From: Thiothrix phosphatis
GTDB taxonomy: Bacteria; Pseudomonadota; Gammaproteobacteria; Thiotrichales; Thiotrichaceae
Assembly: GCF_035668035.1 (NCBI RefSeq)
Contig: NZ_JAYMYJ010000090.1
Coordinates: 11,970 to 75,969 of the forward strand
DNA: 64,000 nucleotides
Direction of reading: 5' to 3'
Position numbers and translations under genes: made by a program. Under the pieces are notes generated by a model. The model was not told the origin of the DNA. It ran no database searches and saw nothing but the letters and a program-made list of their open reading frames with translations. Positions 1-7,757 of this stretch are shown piece by piece. Each line of letters opens with the position of its first letter. Position 1 is the first letter of the stretch.

Positions 1-2
1 AC

Positions 3-959
3 CGTGCGCTCGGCATCCTGCTGGAAATCAGCGACAAACCGGCGGTGCAGACGCTGGTGCAGGGCATCCAGAACCAAATCCGCAGCGGCAAACGCTTTGC
101 TGACGCGCTGGATGAAAGCGGCAAGTTCTCACGTTTCTACGTCAATATGGTGCGGGCGGGCGAAGCGGGCGGTTCCATTGATGATGCGCTTGGCCGTCTG
201 GTCGACTACATGACGCGGGCGAAGGAATTGCGCGGCACAGTGATTTCCGCCCTGATTTATCCGGCCATCCTCGCGTTTGTGGCGGTGGTGTCGATCATTG
301 CGCTGCTGACATTTGTGGTGCCGCAGTTTGCGCAGATGTTCCAGGATATGGGCGGCGAACTGCCGACCATCACCCGAGTGGTGATGACGGCGGCGGATAC
401 CTTGCAGCATTACTGGTGGGCGGTGCTGGGTGGCTTCCTGCTGGTGCTGATGCTGCTGCAATACGTCCTGACCAATGAAAAGGCGCGCGCTGGCCTTGAC
501 CGCAGCATGTTGCGCTGGCCGATTGTCGGCGGCCTGATCGGCAAGATTGAGACCGCGCGTTTTTCCCGCAGCCTGGGAACCTTGCTGCACAACGGCGTCC
601 CGCTATTGGGCGCATTGAAAATTGCCAAGAATACGATCAGCAACCGGGTCATGGCGGCGGCGGTGGAGGAATCCGCCGACAGCCTTAAGCAGGGCGAAAG
701 CCTGACCCGGACATTATTGGGCAAAGGCGTGTTTCCCCCATACGCCTTGCACATGTTGCGCGTCGGAGAGGAAACCGGGCGTATGGAAGATCTGCTAAGG
801 GAAGTGGCAGACATTTACGATGATGAAGTCAAAACTGCCGTGAAACAGATGTTGGCGCTGCTGGAGCCGCTGCTGATTCTGGTGATGGCGCTCGCCATTT
901 TGGTGATTATTGGCTCGGTGCTGTTGCCGATGATCAATATGGCCGATCTGGTGAAGTAG
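3..959 (+). CDS. gspF: Type II secretion inner-membrane platform protein GspF (5' truncated)
   Basis: GspF is the polytopic inner-membrane platform protein of the type II secretion system; it links the GspE ATPase to pseudopilus assembly. The frame is open from base 3, so the start and roughly the first quarter of the protein lie outside the window; 318 residues remain. What is visible is the repeated T2SSF domain architecture: a soluble helical segment, a membrane segment near bases 250-330, another at 415-470, a second soluble repeat (residues like SRSLGTLLHNGVPL and LRVGEETGRMEDLL), and a C-terminal membrane helix (ILVMALAILVIIGSVLLPM). The order gspF-G-H-I-J-K that follows fixes the assignment as GspF rather than PilC. 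Confidence 0.95.
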   Translation, partial: RALGILLEISDKPAVQTLVQGIQNQIRSGKRFADALDESGKFSRFYVNMVRAGEAGGSIDDALGRLVDYMTRAKELRGTVISALIYPAILAFVAVVSIIALLTFVVPQFAQMFQDMGGELPTITRVVMTAADTLQHYWWAVLGGFLLVLMLLQYVLTNEKARAGLDRSMLRWPIVGGLIGKIETARFSRSLGTLLHNGVPLLGALKIAKNTISNRVMAAAVEESADSLKQGESLTRTLLGKGVFPPYALHMLRVGEETGRMEDLLREVADIYDDEVKTAVKQMLALLEPLLILVMALAILVIIGSVLLPMINMADLVK

Positions 960-1022
960 GAATCCCCAATTTCGATAACACAATAAAAGCTAACCAAAAT
1001 AGCTAATAACAAGGAGCTAATA

Positions 1023-1475
1023 ATGCAACACAAACCCCAAAGTGAACGACTGTCCAACCCACAACGCGGCTTCAGCCTGATTGAGCTGATGATCGTGCTG
1101 GTCATTCTCGGCCTGATTGCCGGGATTGTTGGCCCGCAAGCCCTGAAATACCTCGGCAAGGGCAAGACCCAATCCGCCAAGGTGCAGATTGAAAACATCA
1201 GCGCAGCCCTGGACATGTACCGCCTGGAAGTTGGCAGTTACCCAACTTCGGCGGATGGGCTCAAGGCGCTGGTGACCCAGCCTTCCAATGCGCGTGGCTG
1301 GAATGGCCCCTACCTGAAAAAAGGCGAAGTGCCCAAGGATCCATGGAACAACGATTACCAGTACAAACGTCCTGGCAGCAACAGCCAGCCATATGACCTG
1401 ATGTCTTTCGGCGCGGATGGTGCCGCCGGTGGTGAAGGCGAAGATGCAGACATTACGCTCTGGAAACAGCAATAG
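1023..1475 (+). CDS. gspG: Major pseudopilin GspG
   Basis: GspG is the major subunit of the periplasmic type II secretion pseudopilus. The 150-residue protein has a short basic leader, the prepilin peptidase site RG|FSLIELMIVLVILG with Glu at position +5, a long hydrophobic N-terminal helix, and the C-terminal GspG features YPTSADGLKALV and PWNNDYQY, which in the family belong to the calcium-binding pseudopilin fold. It follows gspF by 63 bases, with an AAGGAG ribosome site at about 1011-1016. Its 3' end overlaps gspH by 32 bases, indicating one transcript and translational coupling. Confidence 0.97.
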   Translation: MQHKPQSERLSNPQRGFSLIELMIVLVILGLIAGIVGPQALKYLGKGKTQSAKVQIENISAALDMYRLEVGSYPTSADGLKALVTQPSNARGWNGPYLKKGEVPKDPWNNDYQYKRPGSNSQPYDLMSFGADGAAGGEGEDADITLWKQQ

Positions 1476-1896
1476 TGGCTTCACCCTGCTGGAACTCATG
1501 ATCGTATTGGTTCTGGCGGGCTTGTTGATGGGGGTGGTGGCGACTTCCTTGAGCGAAGGCCCCGTGCTGCGTAAAAGCAGCCGGGAAGTCGCCGCCAGCC
1601 TGCGTCATGCCCGCGCCCAGGCGATCATGCGCCAGCAGCCGGTCTTGTGGAAAATGAACATCAAGGACAAGCGTTTCTGGATTGAGGGCGGGGCGGACAA
1701 TGCCGAACGCACGTTCAGCAGTGCTATCGAGGCCAAAATCAACACCACCTCTTCGGAAGTGAGTTCCGCCGACCAAGGCGGCATCCGCTTCTTTCCTGAT
1801 GGCGGCTCCACCGGCGGGTCGGTGGAGCTGACCTACAAGCAACAGGCCTACAAGGTCAATGTCGAATGGGTGACGGGGCGTGTTTCAATCCAGTAA
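1444..1896 (+). CDS. gspH: Minor pseudopilin GspH
   Basis: GspH is a minor pseudopilin of the type II secretion pseudopilus. The chosen ATG at 1444 gives 150 residues with leader MQTLRSGNSNSG and the cleavage motif G|FTLLELMIVLVLAG. A longer reading from 1417 only adds out-of-family residues encoded inside gspG. The body (ASLRHARAQAIMRQQPVLW) matches the GspH/FimT domain. It overlaps gspG upstream and gspI downstream, where gspI starts 17 bases before the gspH stop ends. No oddities are visible. Confidence 0.93.
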   Translation: MQTLRSGNSNSGFTLLELMIVLVLAGLLMGVVATSLSEGPVLRKSSREVAASLRHARAQAIMRQQPVLWKMNIKDKRFWIEGGADNAERTFSSAIEAKINTTSSEVSSADQGGIRFFPDGGSTGGSVELTYKQQAYKVNVEWVTGRVSIQ

Positions 1897-2275
1897 AGGT
1901 TTTTCCCTGCTTGAAGTGCTGGTCGCTTTTGTGGTGATGGGGCTGGTGGTCGGTGTCATCCTGCAACTGTTCGGTTCCTCCATGCGCGGTGTGGCGCTGT
2001 CAGATGAATACAGTTTTGCCGTGCAGGTGGCCGAGTCCCGCATGGCGGCTGTTGGCCGCGAGATTCCGGTGGAAGAGGGGGATACCAGCGGCGAGGAAAA
2101 AGGCTCCGGCTACCGCTGGGAAGTCAGGATGGAGCCAATCAAGCTGGATGACAAGCAGGAAAAGCTTTCCATCCCGTTGCAACTTTATCAGGTGGATGTC
2201 GCCGTAACCTGGAAGACGGGTGAGAAAGCGCGGGAATTCCATTTGTCCTCTTTGCGTTTTGGGAAAGAAAAATGA
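1880..2275 (+). CDS. gspI: Minor pseudopilin GspI
   Basis: This minor pseudopilin belongs to the GspI-J-K tip complex of the type II secretion pseudopilus. The protein is 131 residues and begins at a GTG codon inside the end of gspH; no ATG precedes the leader in this frame, so GTG is the only start that keeps the prepilin leader. It has the very short leader MFQSSKG followed by FSLLEVLVAFVVMG, and a GspI-type body (SRMAAVG, GYRWEVRMEP). The stop overlaps the gspJ start by 4 bases (ATGA). Confidence 0.93.
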   Translation: MFQSSKGFSLLEVLVAFVVMGLVVGVILQLFGSSMRGVALSDEYSFAVQVAESRMAAVGREIPVEEGDTSGEEKGSGYRWEVRMEPIKLDDKQEKLSIPLQLYQVDVAVTWKTGEKAREFHLSSLRFGKEK

Positions 2276-2892
2276 AGCAGCGTGGCTTTACCTTGCTGGA
2301 AATGCTGATTTCATTTGCGCTGGTCTCCTTATTGTTTCTGGCCCTGTTTGCGGCTTTCAACACCATCGGGCGCGGTTGGGATGCGGCGGACGCCCGCATC
2401 AACAAAACCGAGGACATGCGCCTGATCACCGATTTTCTGCGTCGTCAACTGAGCCAGGCGATGGTGGTGAAGATTAAAGGGAAAAAGGACGACGCGCCGG
2501 TTTATGCGTTTGAAGGCTCCTCTTCCTCCCTGCGTTACGCCGCGCCATTACAACCCTTGCAGCATCAGGGTGGGGTATTCCTGATCGAACTGGATATTGT
2601 CAGCGGCAAGCAGGGCAAGGCATTGCAGATGCTGTATGCCCCTTACCGGCCTGAGCTGACCTGGGATGATGCGTTCAAGGACGCCGAACCGGTCTTGGTG
2701 TTCGATGGGTTGAAAGATGCCGCATTTGCATACTTCGGTGCAGAAGAGGCGAATCAGGATCCGCAATGGGAGTCTGAATGGGAAGAACAGCCAACCTATC
2801 CGCTGCTGCTGAAATTGTCGTTGGCGGATGCGGAACGGCCGTGGCCGGACATGCTGATCGATTTGCCGCAGGTGAGTGATTATGAAAAATAA
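2272..2892 (+). CDS. gspJ: Minor pseudopilin GspJ
   Basis: GspJ forms the pseudopilus tip complex with GspI and GspK in type II secretion. The 206-residue product has leader MKQRG and cleavage motif FTLLEMLISFALVSLLFLALF, then a beta-rich soluble domain beginning DFLRRQLSQAMVV, usual for GspJ. The start is ATG-coupled to the gspI stop (ATGA) and the end overlaps gspK by 11 bases, so all the pseudopilin genes appear to be translated as one coupled unit. Confidence 0.93.
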   Translation: MKQRGFTLLEMLISFALVSLLFLALFAAFNTIGRGWDAADARINKTEDMRLITDFLRRQLSQAMVVKIKGKKDDAPVYAFEGSSSSLRYAAPLQPLQHQGGVFLIELDIVSGKQGKALQMLYAPYRPELTWDDAFKDAEPVLVFDGLKDAAFAYFGAEEANQDPQWESEWEEQPTYPLLLKLSLADAERPWPDMLIDLPQVSDYEK

Positions 2893-3814
2893 ATTGTCCC
2901 CCTATCCTTGGCCTTACCTGCGGGGTGGCATGGGTCGGCAAGCGGGTGTGGCGATGGTGGTGGTGCTGTGGATGATCATGGTGATGATGGCGTTGGCGGC
3001 CAGTTTGGTGTACGCCACCCGCACCGAAACCAGCATGGTGGATTACGCCCGCCGCACTGCCATGGCCCGGGCTATCGCCGAAGCTGCCACCCATTATGCG
3101 GTCATGCAACTTTTCCTGCCCAACAAGGAGCGGGATCTCAAGTTGGGAGGGACGCCACTGCTGTGGAGTTACGACGGCGCAAAAGTCGAAATCCGGGTGG
3201 TCGGCGAGAATGGTTTGATCGACATCAATTACGCCAGCCGCCCATTGTTGCAGGCAATCCTGAAGCAGGTCGGCCTGAATGACGAAGCCAACGAGCGGAT
3301 GTTGGATATTCTGGAAGATTTCCGGGATGTGGATGACCTGCGTCGCCTCAATGGTGCCGAGGACAAGGATTATGAGCGTGCTGGTTTGCCATTCGGTGCC
3401 AAGGATGCCCCGTTTGAGCGGATTGAGGAGTTGCAGCAGGTGATGGGGATGACGCCAGAGCTTTATCAGTCGCTGACCCGTTTCCTGACAGTCAATTCCG
3501 GCGCAACCGGGATCAATCCGATGTTGGCTCCCCGCCAAACCCTGCTGTTGCTGGCGGAAGGGGATGCGGCGAAGGTTGATGCCTATATGCAGAAGCGGGA
3601 GGAGTCGGAAGGGGAATATGTGCAGCCGGATTTTGGTGGGCCATTTTTGGATTCCAGTCAGCAGCCGCTGTACCGGATGCAGATCAGGGTTTATACAGAC
3701 GAAACCGCCCCCCCGTATTTTGAGGAGCGGTCAGTCCGGTTGGCACCCGGTAAAATGCCACCTTTCATCAATTATTTCCGTATCTTGCAAGAATCTTCCG
3801 AGCAGTTTGGGTGA
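2882..3814 (+). CDS. gspK: Minor pseudopilin GspK
   Basis: GspK caps the type II secretion pseudopilus and is the largest minor pseudopilin. The 310-residue protein has a longer basic leader ending G|VAMVVVLWMIMVMMAL. It lacks the Glu at position +5 that other pseudopilins carry, which is characteristic of GspK. The SAM-like helical repeats are seen in FRDVDDLRRLNGAEDKDYE and the EELQQVMGMTPELY segment. A GTG at 2876 could also be used; ATG 2882 was preferred. The operon ends here: gspL and gspM do not follow, and the last 47 bases overlap the convergent wecA gene. Confidence 0.93.
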   Translation: MKNKLSPYPWPYLRGGMGRQAGVAMVVVLWMIMVMMALAASLVYATRTETSMVDYARRTAMARAIAEAATHYAVMQLFLPNKERDLKLGGTPLLWSYDGAKVEIRVVGENGLIDINYASRPLLQAILKQVGLNDEANERMLDILEDFRDVDDLRRLNGAEDKDYERAGLPFGAKDAPFERIEELQQVMGMTPELYQSLTRFLTVNSGATGINPMLAPRQTLLLLAEGDAAKVDAYMQKREESEGEYVQPDFGGPFLDSSQQPLYRMQIRVYTDETAPPYFEERSVRLAPGKMPPFINYFRILQESSEQFG

Positions 3815-4874
3815 CGGGCTGTTCTTTAAACCAGCGGCGCAAGCTGTCTTTTTCAGCTTTTGCAACAGGGGCCAACAGTAACAGGTACGCCAGGAACGTC
3901 AGCAGGAAGGCGTAAAACATCAGGCTTGCATTGATTTGCAGGTGCTCTGACACAACGCCCACACTTGCAAGTGCAAACGCCAATGTGCTCATGGTGACCA
4001 GCGTGGCGGATTTGCTCAAGCCGATTTCCATCAGCAGGTGGTGCAGGTGATCACGGCCAGCGGCAAAGGGGGAACGGCCTTCGCGCAGACGGTGCAGGAT
4101 CACACGCACCATATCCATGATCGGCAGCGCAATCAGCCACAACGCTGTCACCGGACGGAATGCTTGGGCGCTAGGGTCTTGTGTGCCTTGGATCAACAAC
4201 CAGCTAATGGTCAGGCCAATCAACATGGAGCCTGCATCCCCCATGAAAATTTTCTGTTTGAAAGGCGGCAACACCAAGTTGTTGAGCAGGTAAGGGATCA
4301 GGGCGGCGATGAAGACGACACAGACGCCCAATTCCGCCGTATGGGCAGGCAGGTTGAACAACATAACCAAGCTTAATAGTGAACCCATGGCGACTGAGCC
4401 TAATAGCCCGTCAATGCCATCAATCATATTGAACGCATTGATGACGCCTAGCACGATGATGACGGTGAACGGGTAGCTGAATAGGCCAAGATCAATTTCG
4501 CCAAGACCCAGCAGGTTGCCAAGGTTTTGCAGTGACAAGCCAGAGCCGAGGCACAACGCCAGTGTGAGGAGGGTTTGCATGGCGATGCGCAGTTTGACAG
4601 AGAGGTCTTCCGCATCATCCGCAACGCCCAGCAACACGATGCCAAGGGCGCAGAGCAGCCAAGTGCTGACGGCTGGATTGGCGGGCAGGATAAACAGGGT
4701 GGCGACGGATACGCCAGCGAATATTGACATTCCACCGATCAGCGGAACGGCTCCCGTATGCTGTTTTCTGCCTTTGGGGATGTCGAGCAGATGGGCGCGG
4801 CGCGCTACAGGCTTGAGCAGATAAAGTGCAATCCATGTCACGCACAGGCTTGTTATCAAGGATATTGTAAGCAT
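3768..4874 (-). CDS. wecA: Undecaprenyl-phosphate GlcNAc/sugar-1-phosphate transferase, WecA/MraY family
   Basis: This enzyme of the WecA/TagO/MraY superfamily transfers a sugar-1-phosphate from a UDP-sugar to undecaprenyl phosphate in the inner membrane, starting O-antigen or related glycans. The 368-residue protein has about ten or eleven membrane helices and the family signatures in order: the Mg-binding aspartates in GVADDAEDL near residues 84-91, NMIDGIDG near 148-155, FMGDAGSMLIG in the middle, and the HLHH cytosolic loop. These point to WecA rather than MraY, since the Mur genes are absent nearby. It lies convergent to and overlaps gspK. A WbaP-type initiator occurs elsewhere in the window, so the cell seems to have two initiation routes. 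Confidence 0.92.
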   Translation of the reverse strand: MLTISLITSLCVTWIALYLLKPVARRAHLLDIPKGRKQHTGAVPLIGGMSIFAGVSVATLFILPANPAVSTWLLCALGIVLLGVADDAEDLSVKLRIAMQTLLTLALCLGSGLSLQNLGNLLGLGEIDLGLFSYPFTVIIVLGVINAFNMIDGIDGLLGSVAMGSLLSLVMLFNLPAHTAELGVCVVFIAALIPYLLNNLVLPPFKQKIFMGDAGSMLIGLTISWLLIQGTQDPSAQAFRPVTALWLIALPIMDMVRVILHRLREGRSPFAAGRDHLHHLLMEIGLSKSATLVTMSTLAFALASVGVVSEHLQINASLMFYAFLLTFLAYLLLLAPVAKAEKDSLRRWFKEQPVTQTARKILARYGNN

Positions 4875-4877
4875 GTT

Positions 4878-4913
4878 GTCCTCGTGGTTTGTTGTCTTCC
4901 TGAGGACTTTTTT
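4878..4913 (-). promoter_or_regulatory. Possible hairpin masking the wecA ribosome site
   Basis: Just upstream of wecA the minus-strand leader carries the ribosome site GAGGAC (plus-strand GTCCTC, 4878-4883) three bases from the ATG. An exact complement, GTCCTC in the mRNA, lies at 4902-4907, leaving an 18-base loop. Pairing would hide the ribosome site. The stem is only six pairs, so this is a weak structural candidate. Confidence 0.25.
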
Positions 4914-5018
4914 ATGCTATGCCGATGAGGTTTGCTTATCCGGCCAGTTTCAAACGAATGATAAGACCGATTAGTGGAAAATGCCTTGTCAAAAAAGCCG
5001 ATGGACGGAAAGCTGGTT

Positions 5019-5930
5019 TTATGCTGCGGCGGATAACTTTAACCAAGTGGTCTTGATGAATTCACCCAATTGCATGAATTCGGTTTCGCGGGCGCTGCCG
5101 CGCCGCCAAGCCAAACCAATTTCGCGGTAGCTTTCTTCCGGTAGGGGCCATATTTTTACATGCGTGCCAGCCAGCAATGCAGAGCCTTTGACCATTTCCG
5201 GCAGATAAGAAATCCCCAAGTCCGAGTCCAACATTTGCACCAGTGTCAATAGGCTGCTGGCGGTAAAGCGGCTGACTTTGTCCATATCCTGTAGGTGGCA
5301 GGCGGACAGCGCATGGTCGCGCAGGCAGTGGCCATCCTCCAGCAGCAAAATGCTTTCCGGGTTCAGCTCGTCGAAAATATAGCGGCGGGGACGGGTATGT
5401 TGGGTGTCCTCACGGCAGGCAAGGAAAAAACTGTCATGAAACAATGGCAGGATTTCGACATTACGCAGTGAATAGGGCAAGGCGAGGATGATCAGGTCAA
5501 GTTCGCCACTCATCAGCTTTTCGTAAATGCGTTGGGTGACGTCTTCAGTCAGATACAAGCGCAGATGCGGGAATTGCTGGCGCAGGGATGGCAGGACTGA
5601 CGGCAACAGGAACGGGGCGATGGTGGGGATGACGCCGACCCGGAGTTCGCCCGTCAATGGCGCATGGTTGCTGCGCGCCAGTTCCACCAAGTTTTCGATG
5701 TCGCGCAAGCAGCGGCGGGCTTCAGCAGCAATCTGGCGGCCGATATGGGTGACGGTGACATTCTTGTTGGTGCGGTCGACCAGTTGCACCTCGAGGATGG
5801 TTTCCAATTCGCGGATGGCGGTGCTGAACGCAGATTGCGAGACAAAACAGGCTTCGGCCGCTTTGCCAAAGTGTTCATGGCTTTCCAACGCAATAAAATA
5901 ACGTAACTGCTTCACCGTAGGCAGGTTCAT
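5019..5930 (-). CDS. oxyR: Peroxide-sensing LysR-type regulator OxyR
   Basis: OxyR is a cytoplasmic LysR-family activator oxidised by hydrogen peroxide through an intramolecular disulfide. From the ATG at 5930 the protein is 303 residues. The N-terminal winged helix-turn-helix includes HFGKAAEACFVSQSAFSTAI. The effector domain contains GHCLRDHALSAC, in which two cysteines are nine positions apart, as in the sensing pair of E. coli OxyR. The reading frame stays open upstream to 6125, but the extension is low-complexity and not conserved in the family, and a GAGG ribosome site sits before 5930. The usual partners (ahpC, katG) are not in the window. Confidence 0.93.
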   Translation of the reverse strand: MNLPTVKQLRYFIALESHEHFGKAAEACFVSQSAFSTAIRELETILEVQLVDRTNKNVTVTHIGRQIAAEARRCLRDIENLVELARSNHAPLTGELRVGVIPTIAPFLLPSVLPSLRQQFPHLRLYLTEDVTQRIYEKLMSGELDLIILALPYSLRNVEILPLFHDSFFLACREDTQHTRPRRYIFDELNPESILLLEDGHCLRDHALSACHLQDMDKVSRFTASSLLTLVQMLDSDLGISYLPEMVKGSALLAGTHVKIWPLPEESYREIGLAWRRGSARETEFMQLGEFIKTTWLKLSAAA

Positions 5931-6259
5931 GGCATGGTAACCTCGGGGTGTATCGTTTTTCGACTTACCGCAAGAATAATATTCTATTTTCTGTATGGAT
6001 GTAAAAAACCTTTTGCGCCGTAACGCCATTCGTCGGCAGGATGCTTGCGATTGTTCGGGAGCAGGGCACGGGTTCTTTACGGATTCAATTAACATAATTT
6101 CAGAAGATAAATTAGCGGTTTCCATACTTTACTTATAAATAAAATCGCTCCAATCAATAACTCTCATTTATTAAATGTTTTGTATTTTTCTTTAAGTTAA
6201 TCCCCGGATAAAGGGGAGCTGGTTCTGTGCGCACGCATGATGCGGAAAGTTGAGGTCAA
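5931..6259. other. Intergenic region between oxyR and the flippase gene
   Basis: This 329-base gap separates the divergent oxyR and flippase genes, so it must hold both promoters. The part from about 6120 to 6200 is AT-rich. A small hairpin (CCCC, seven-base loop, GGGG) lies at about 6204-6218. A GAGG ribosome site at 6252-6255 serves the ATG at 6260. I see no coding potential, tRNA-like fold or convincing operator. Confidence 0.5.
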
Positions 6260-7741
6260 ATGAAAAATGTACAAAGGAATGTCGTTTTTAGCGTTGTGGG
6301 GTATGCCCTGCCATTGCTTGCGGCTTTGGCGACCATTCCATTTATGGTCAGTAAGTTGGGAACGGAGTTCTACGGTTTGTATGTCATCTGCGTATCCCTG
6401 ATTGGTTTCATGACGCTTGTCGATCTGGGGGTTGGGCAGTCAATCATCAAATATGTCGCGGCCTATGAGGCGACTGGCCAGCAGGCAAAAGTCGCGCCAG
6501 TCCTGAATGTGTCGCTGTTGGTTTATGTGGCGCTGGGCGCAGTCAGCGTTGTTCTCCTTTATGCGCTGGCCCCAATGCTGGCGGCACATTTGTATGGTGA
6601 CCCATACAAACAAATGCTGGCGCAAAAGGTCTTGCGTATCACCACCCTGCCGTTGTTTTTCAGCTACCTTAACCAGTTTTACCTGAATGTATGCAAGGCG
6701 TACCACCGTTTTGACGTACCGGCAGTGATCCATAACCTGGGCAATCTGGGCGGGATTGCGGTGGCGACAGCCCTGTTGCTGGCGGACTTTTCTTTGGTTG
6801 GGGTCATGTGGGGCTACGTGGCTGTCCAGGCTCTGGCGTTGGCCAGCGGTTATATTGCCAGCCACAAGGTTTTACCGGCGGGAATTCATCCCTATCCGGT
6901 GTTTGACCGGGTTATTTTTGATGAAATTGTCTCGTTTAGTTTTTATACATTCATGGGGAATTTTTTCAGTTCCCTGACAACCCGGGCTGACAAGCTGCTG
7001 ATCGGCCTGGTGATAGGGACTGAAGCGGTCACTTACTACCAAATACCTTTCACCATTGCCCAAATGGCCAATGGCATTATCCATACCCTGGCGCAGATTG
7101 CCTTTCCCCGTTTTAGCGAGATGTCCAGCCTGAATGACAAAGAGGGATTGTTGGCCTTATACCGGAAAGTGAGTGAGGCCATGTTCCTGATCAGCATGGT
7201 GCTGGCGGTCATGATGATTACAGTGGGCGGCGATTTCCTGGGGTTATGGATTTCCCCAGAGTTTGCGGCGAAGGCTGGCCCCACCTTGCAGATCATTGCG
7301 GCGTACTTTTTCCTGCACTCGAATACGGTTGCGGGCTACTGGGTGTTGCAAGGCAGCGGTCAGGCGAAGCTGACGGCCTTAATTGGCATGGTTGGAATGA
7401 CTGCCTACTTTATTGGGATTTATTATCTCGGCGGAAAATACAGTTACAACGGGGTGGCGTTTGCGCTATTTCTGTTGCTGTCAGCAGTCCCGCTGCAATA
7501 TATGTGGATAAATCGTTACATTGGCCATTCATGTATAAATTATCTTGCACAAGTGTTGATGTTTGGATTATTGGGTTATGGCTTGGTGTGTGGGCTGGAA
7601 TTGTTCAATCAGCAACTGAACAATAGCCTGTTGGAAATCATCGCCGATGCGGTTTTGATGTTGCTTATGTTGGCATTTGGGTTATGGATAATCCTGGGGG
7701 GAGGCAAGGCAGGAAGCGGGAAAACCGGCCTTCCTGCCTGA
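6260..7741 (+). CDS. Wzx-like polysaccharide flippase (MOP superfamily)
   Basis: This is a 493-residue, strongly hydrophobic protein with roughly twelve to fourteen membrane helices. Its N-terminus (VVFSVVGYALPLLAALATIP and SKLGTEFYGLYVICVSLIGF) matches polysaccharide-biosynthesis flippases of the Wzx/RfbX type. Such proteins move undecaprenyl-linked oligosaccharides across the inner membrane. The start has a GAGG ribosome site at 6252-6255. It stands alone on the plus strand, convergent with ettA. Because an ABC exporter is present further on, this flippase probably serves a different glycan, for example the product started by WecA. The substrate cannot be read from the sequence. Confidence 0.85.
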   Translation: MKNVQRNVVFSVVGYALPLLAALATIPFMVSKLGTEFYGLYVICVSLIGFMTLVDLGVGQSIIKYVAAYEATGQQAKVAPVLNVSLLVYVALGAVSVVLLYALAPMLAAHLYGDPYKQMLAQKVLRITTLPLFFSYLNQFYLNVCKAYHRFDVPAVIHNLGNLGGIAVATALLLADFSLVGVMWGYVAVQALALASGYIASHKVLPAGIHPYPVFDRVIFDEIVSFSFYTFMGNFFSSLTTRADKLLIGLVIGTEAVTYYQIPFTIAQMANGIIHTLAQIAFPRFSEMSSLNDKEGLLALYRKVSEAMFLISMVLAVMMITVGGDFLGLWISPEFAAKAGPTLQIIAAYFFLHSNTVAGYWVLQGSGQAKLTALIGMVGMTAYFIGIYYLGGKYSYNGVAFALFLLLSAVPLQYMWINRYIGHSCINYLAQVLMFGLLGYGLVCGLELFNQQLNNSLLEIIADAVLMLLMLAFGLWIILGGGKAGSGKTGLPA

Positions 7742-7757
7742 AACGGGCTGTTTTTTA
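7707..7757 (+). terminator. Hairpin terminator at the 3' end of the flippase gene
   Basis: A ten-pair stem (7707-7716 with 7730-7739) is formed by the last codons of the flippase gene, with a short inner CGG/CCG pairing in the loop. A run of six T follows at 7751-7756, about ten bases after the stem. That distance is longer than ideal for an intrinsic terminator, so confidence is moderate. Confidence 0.5.
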
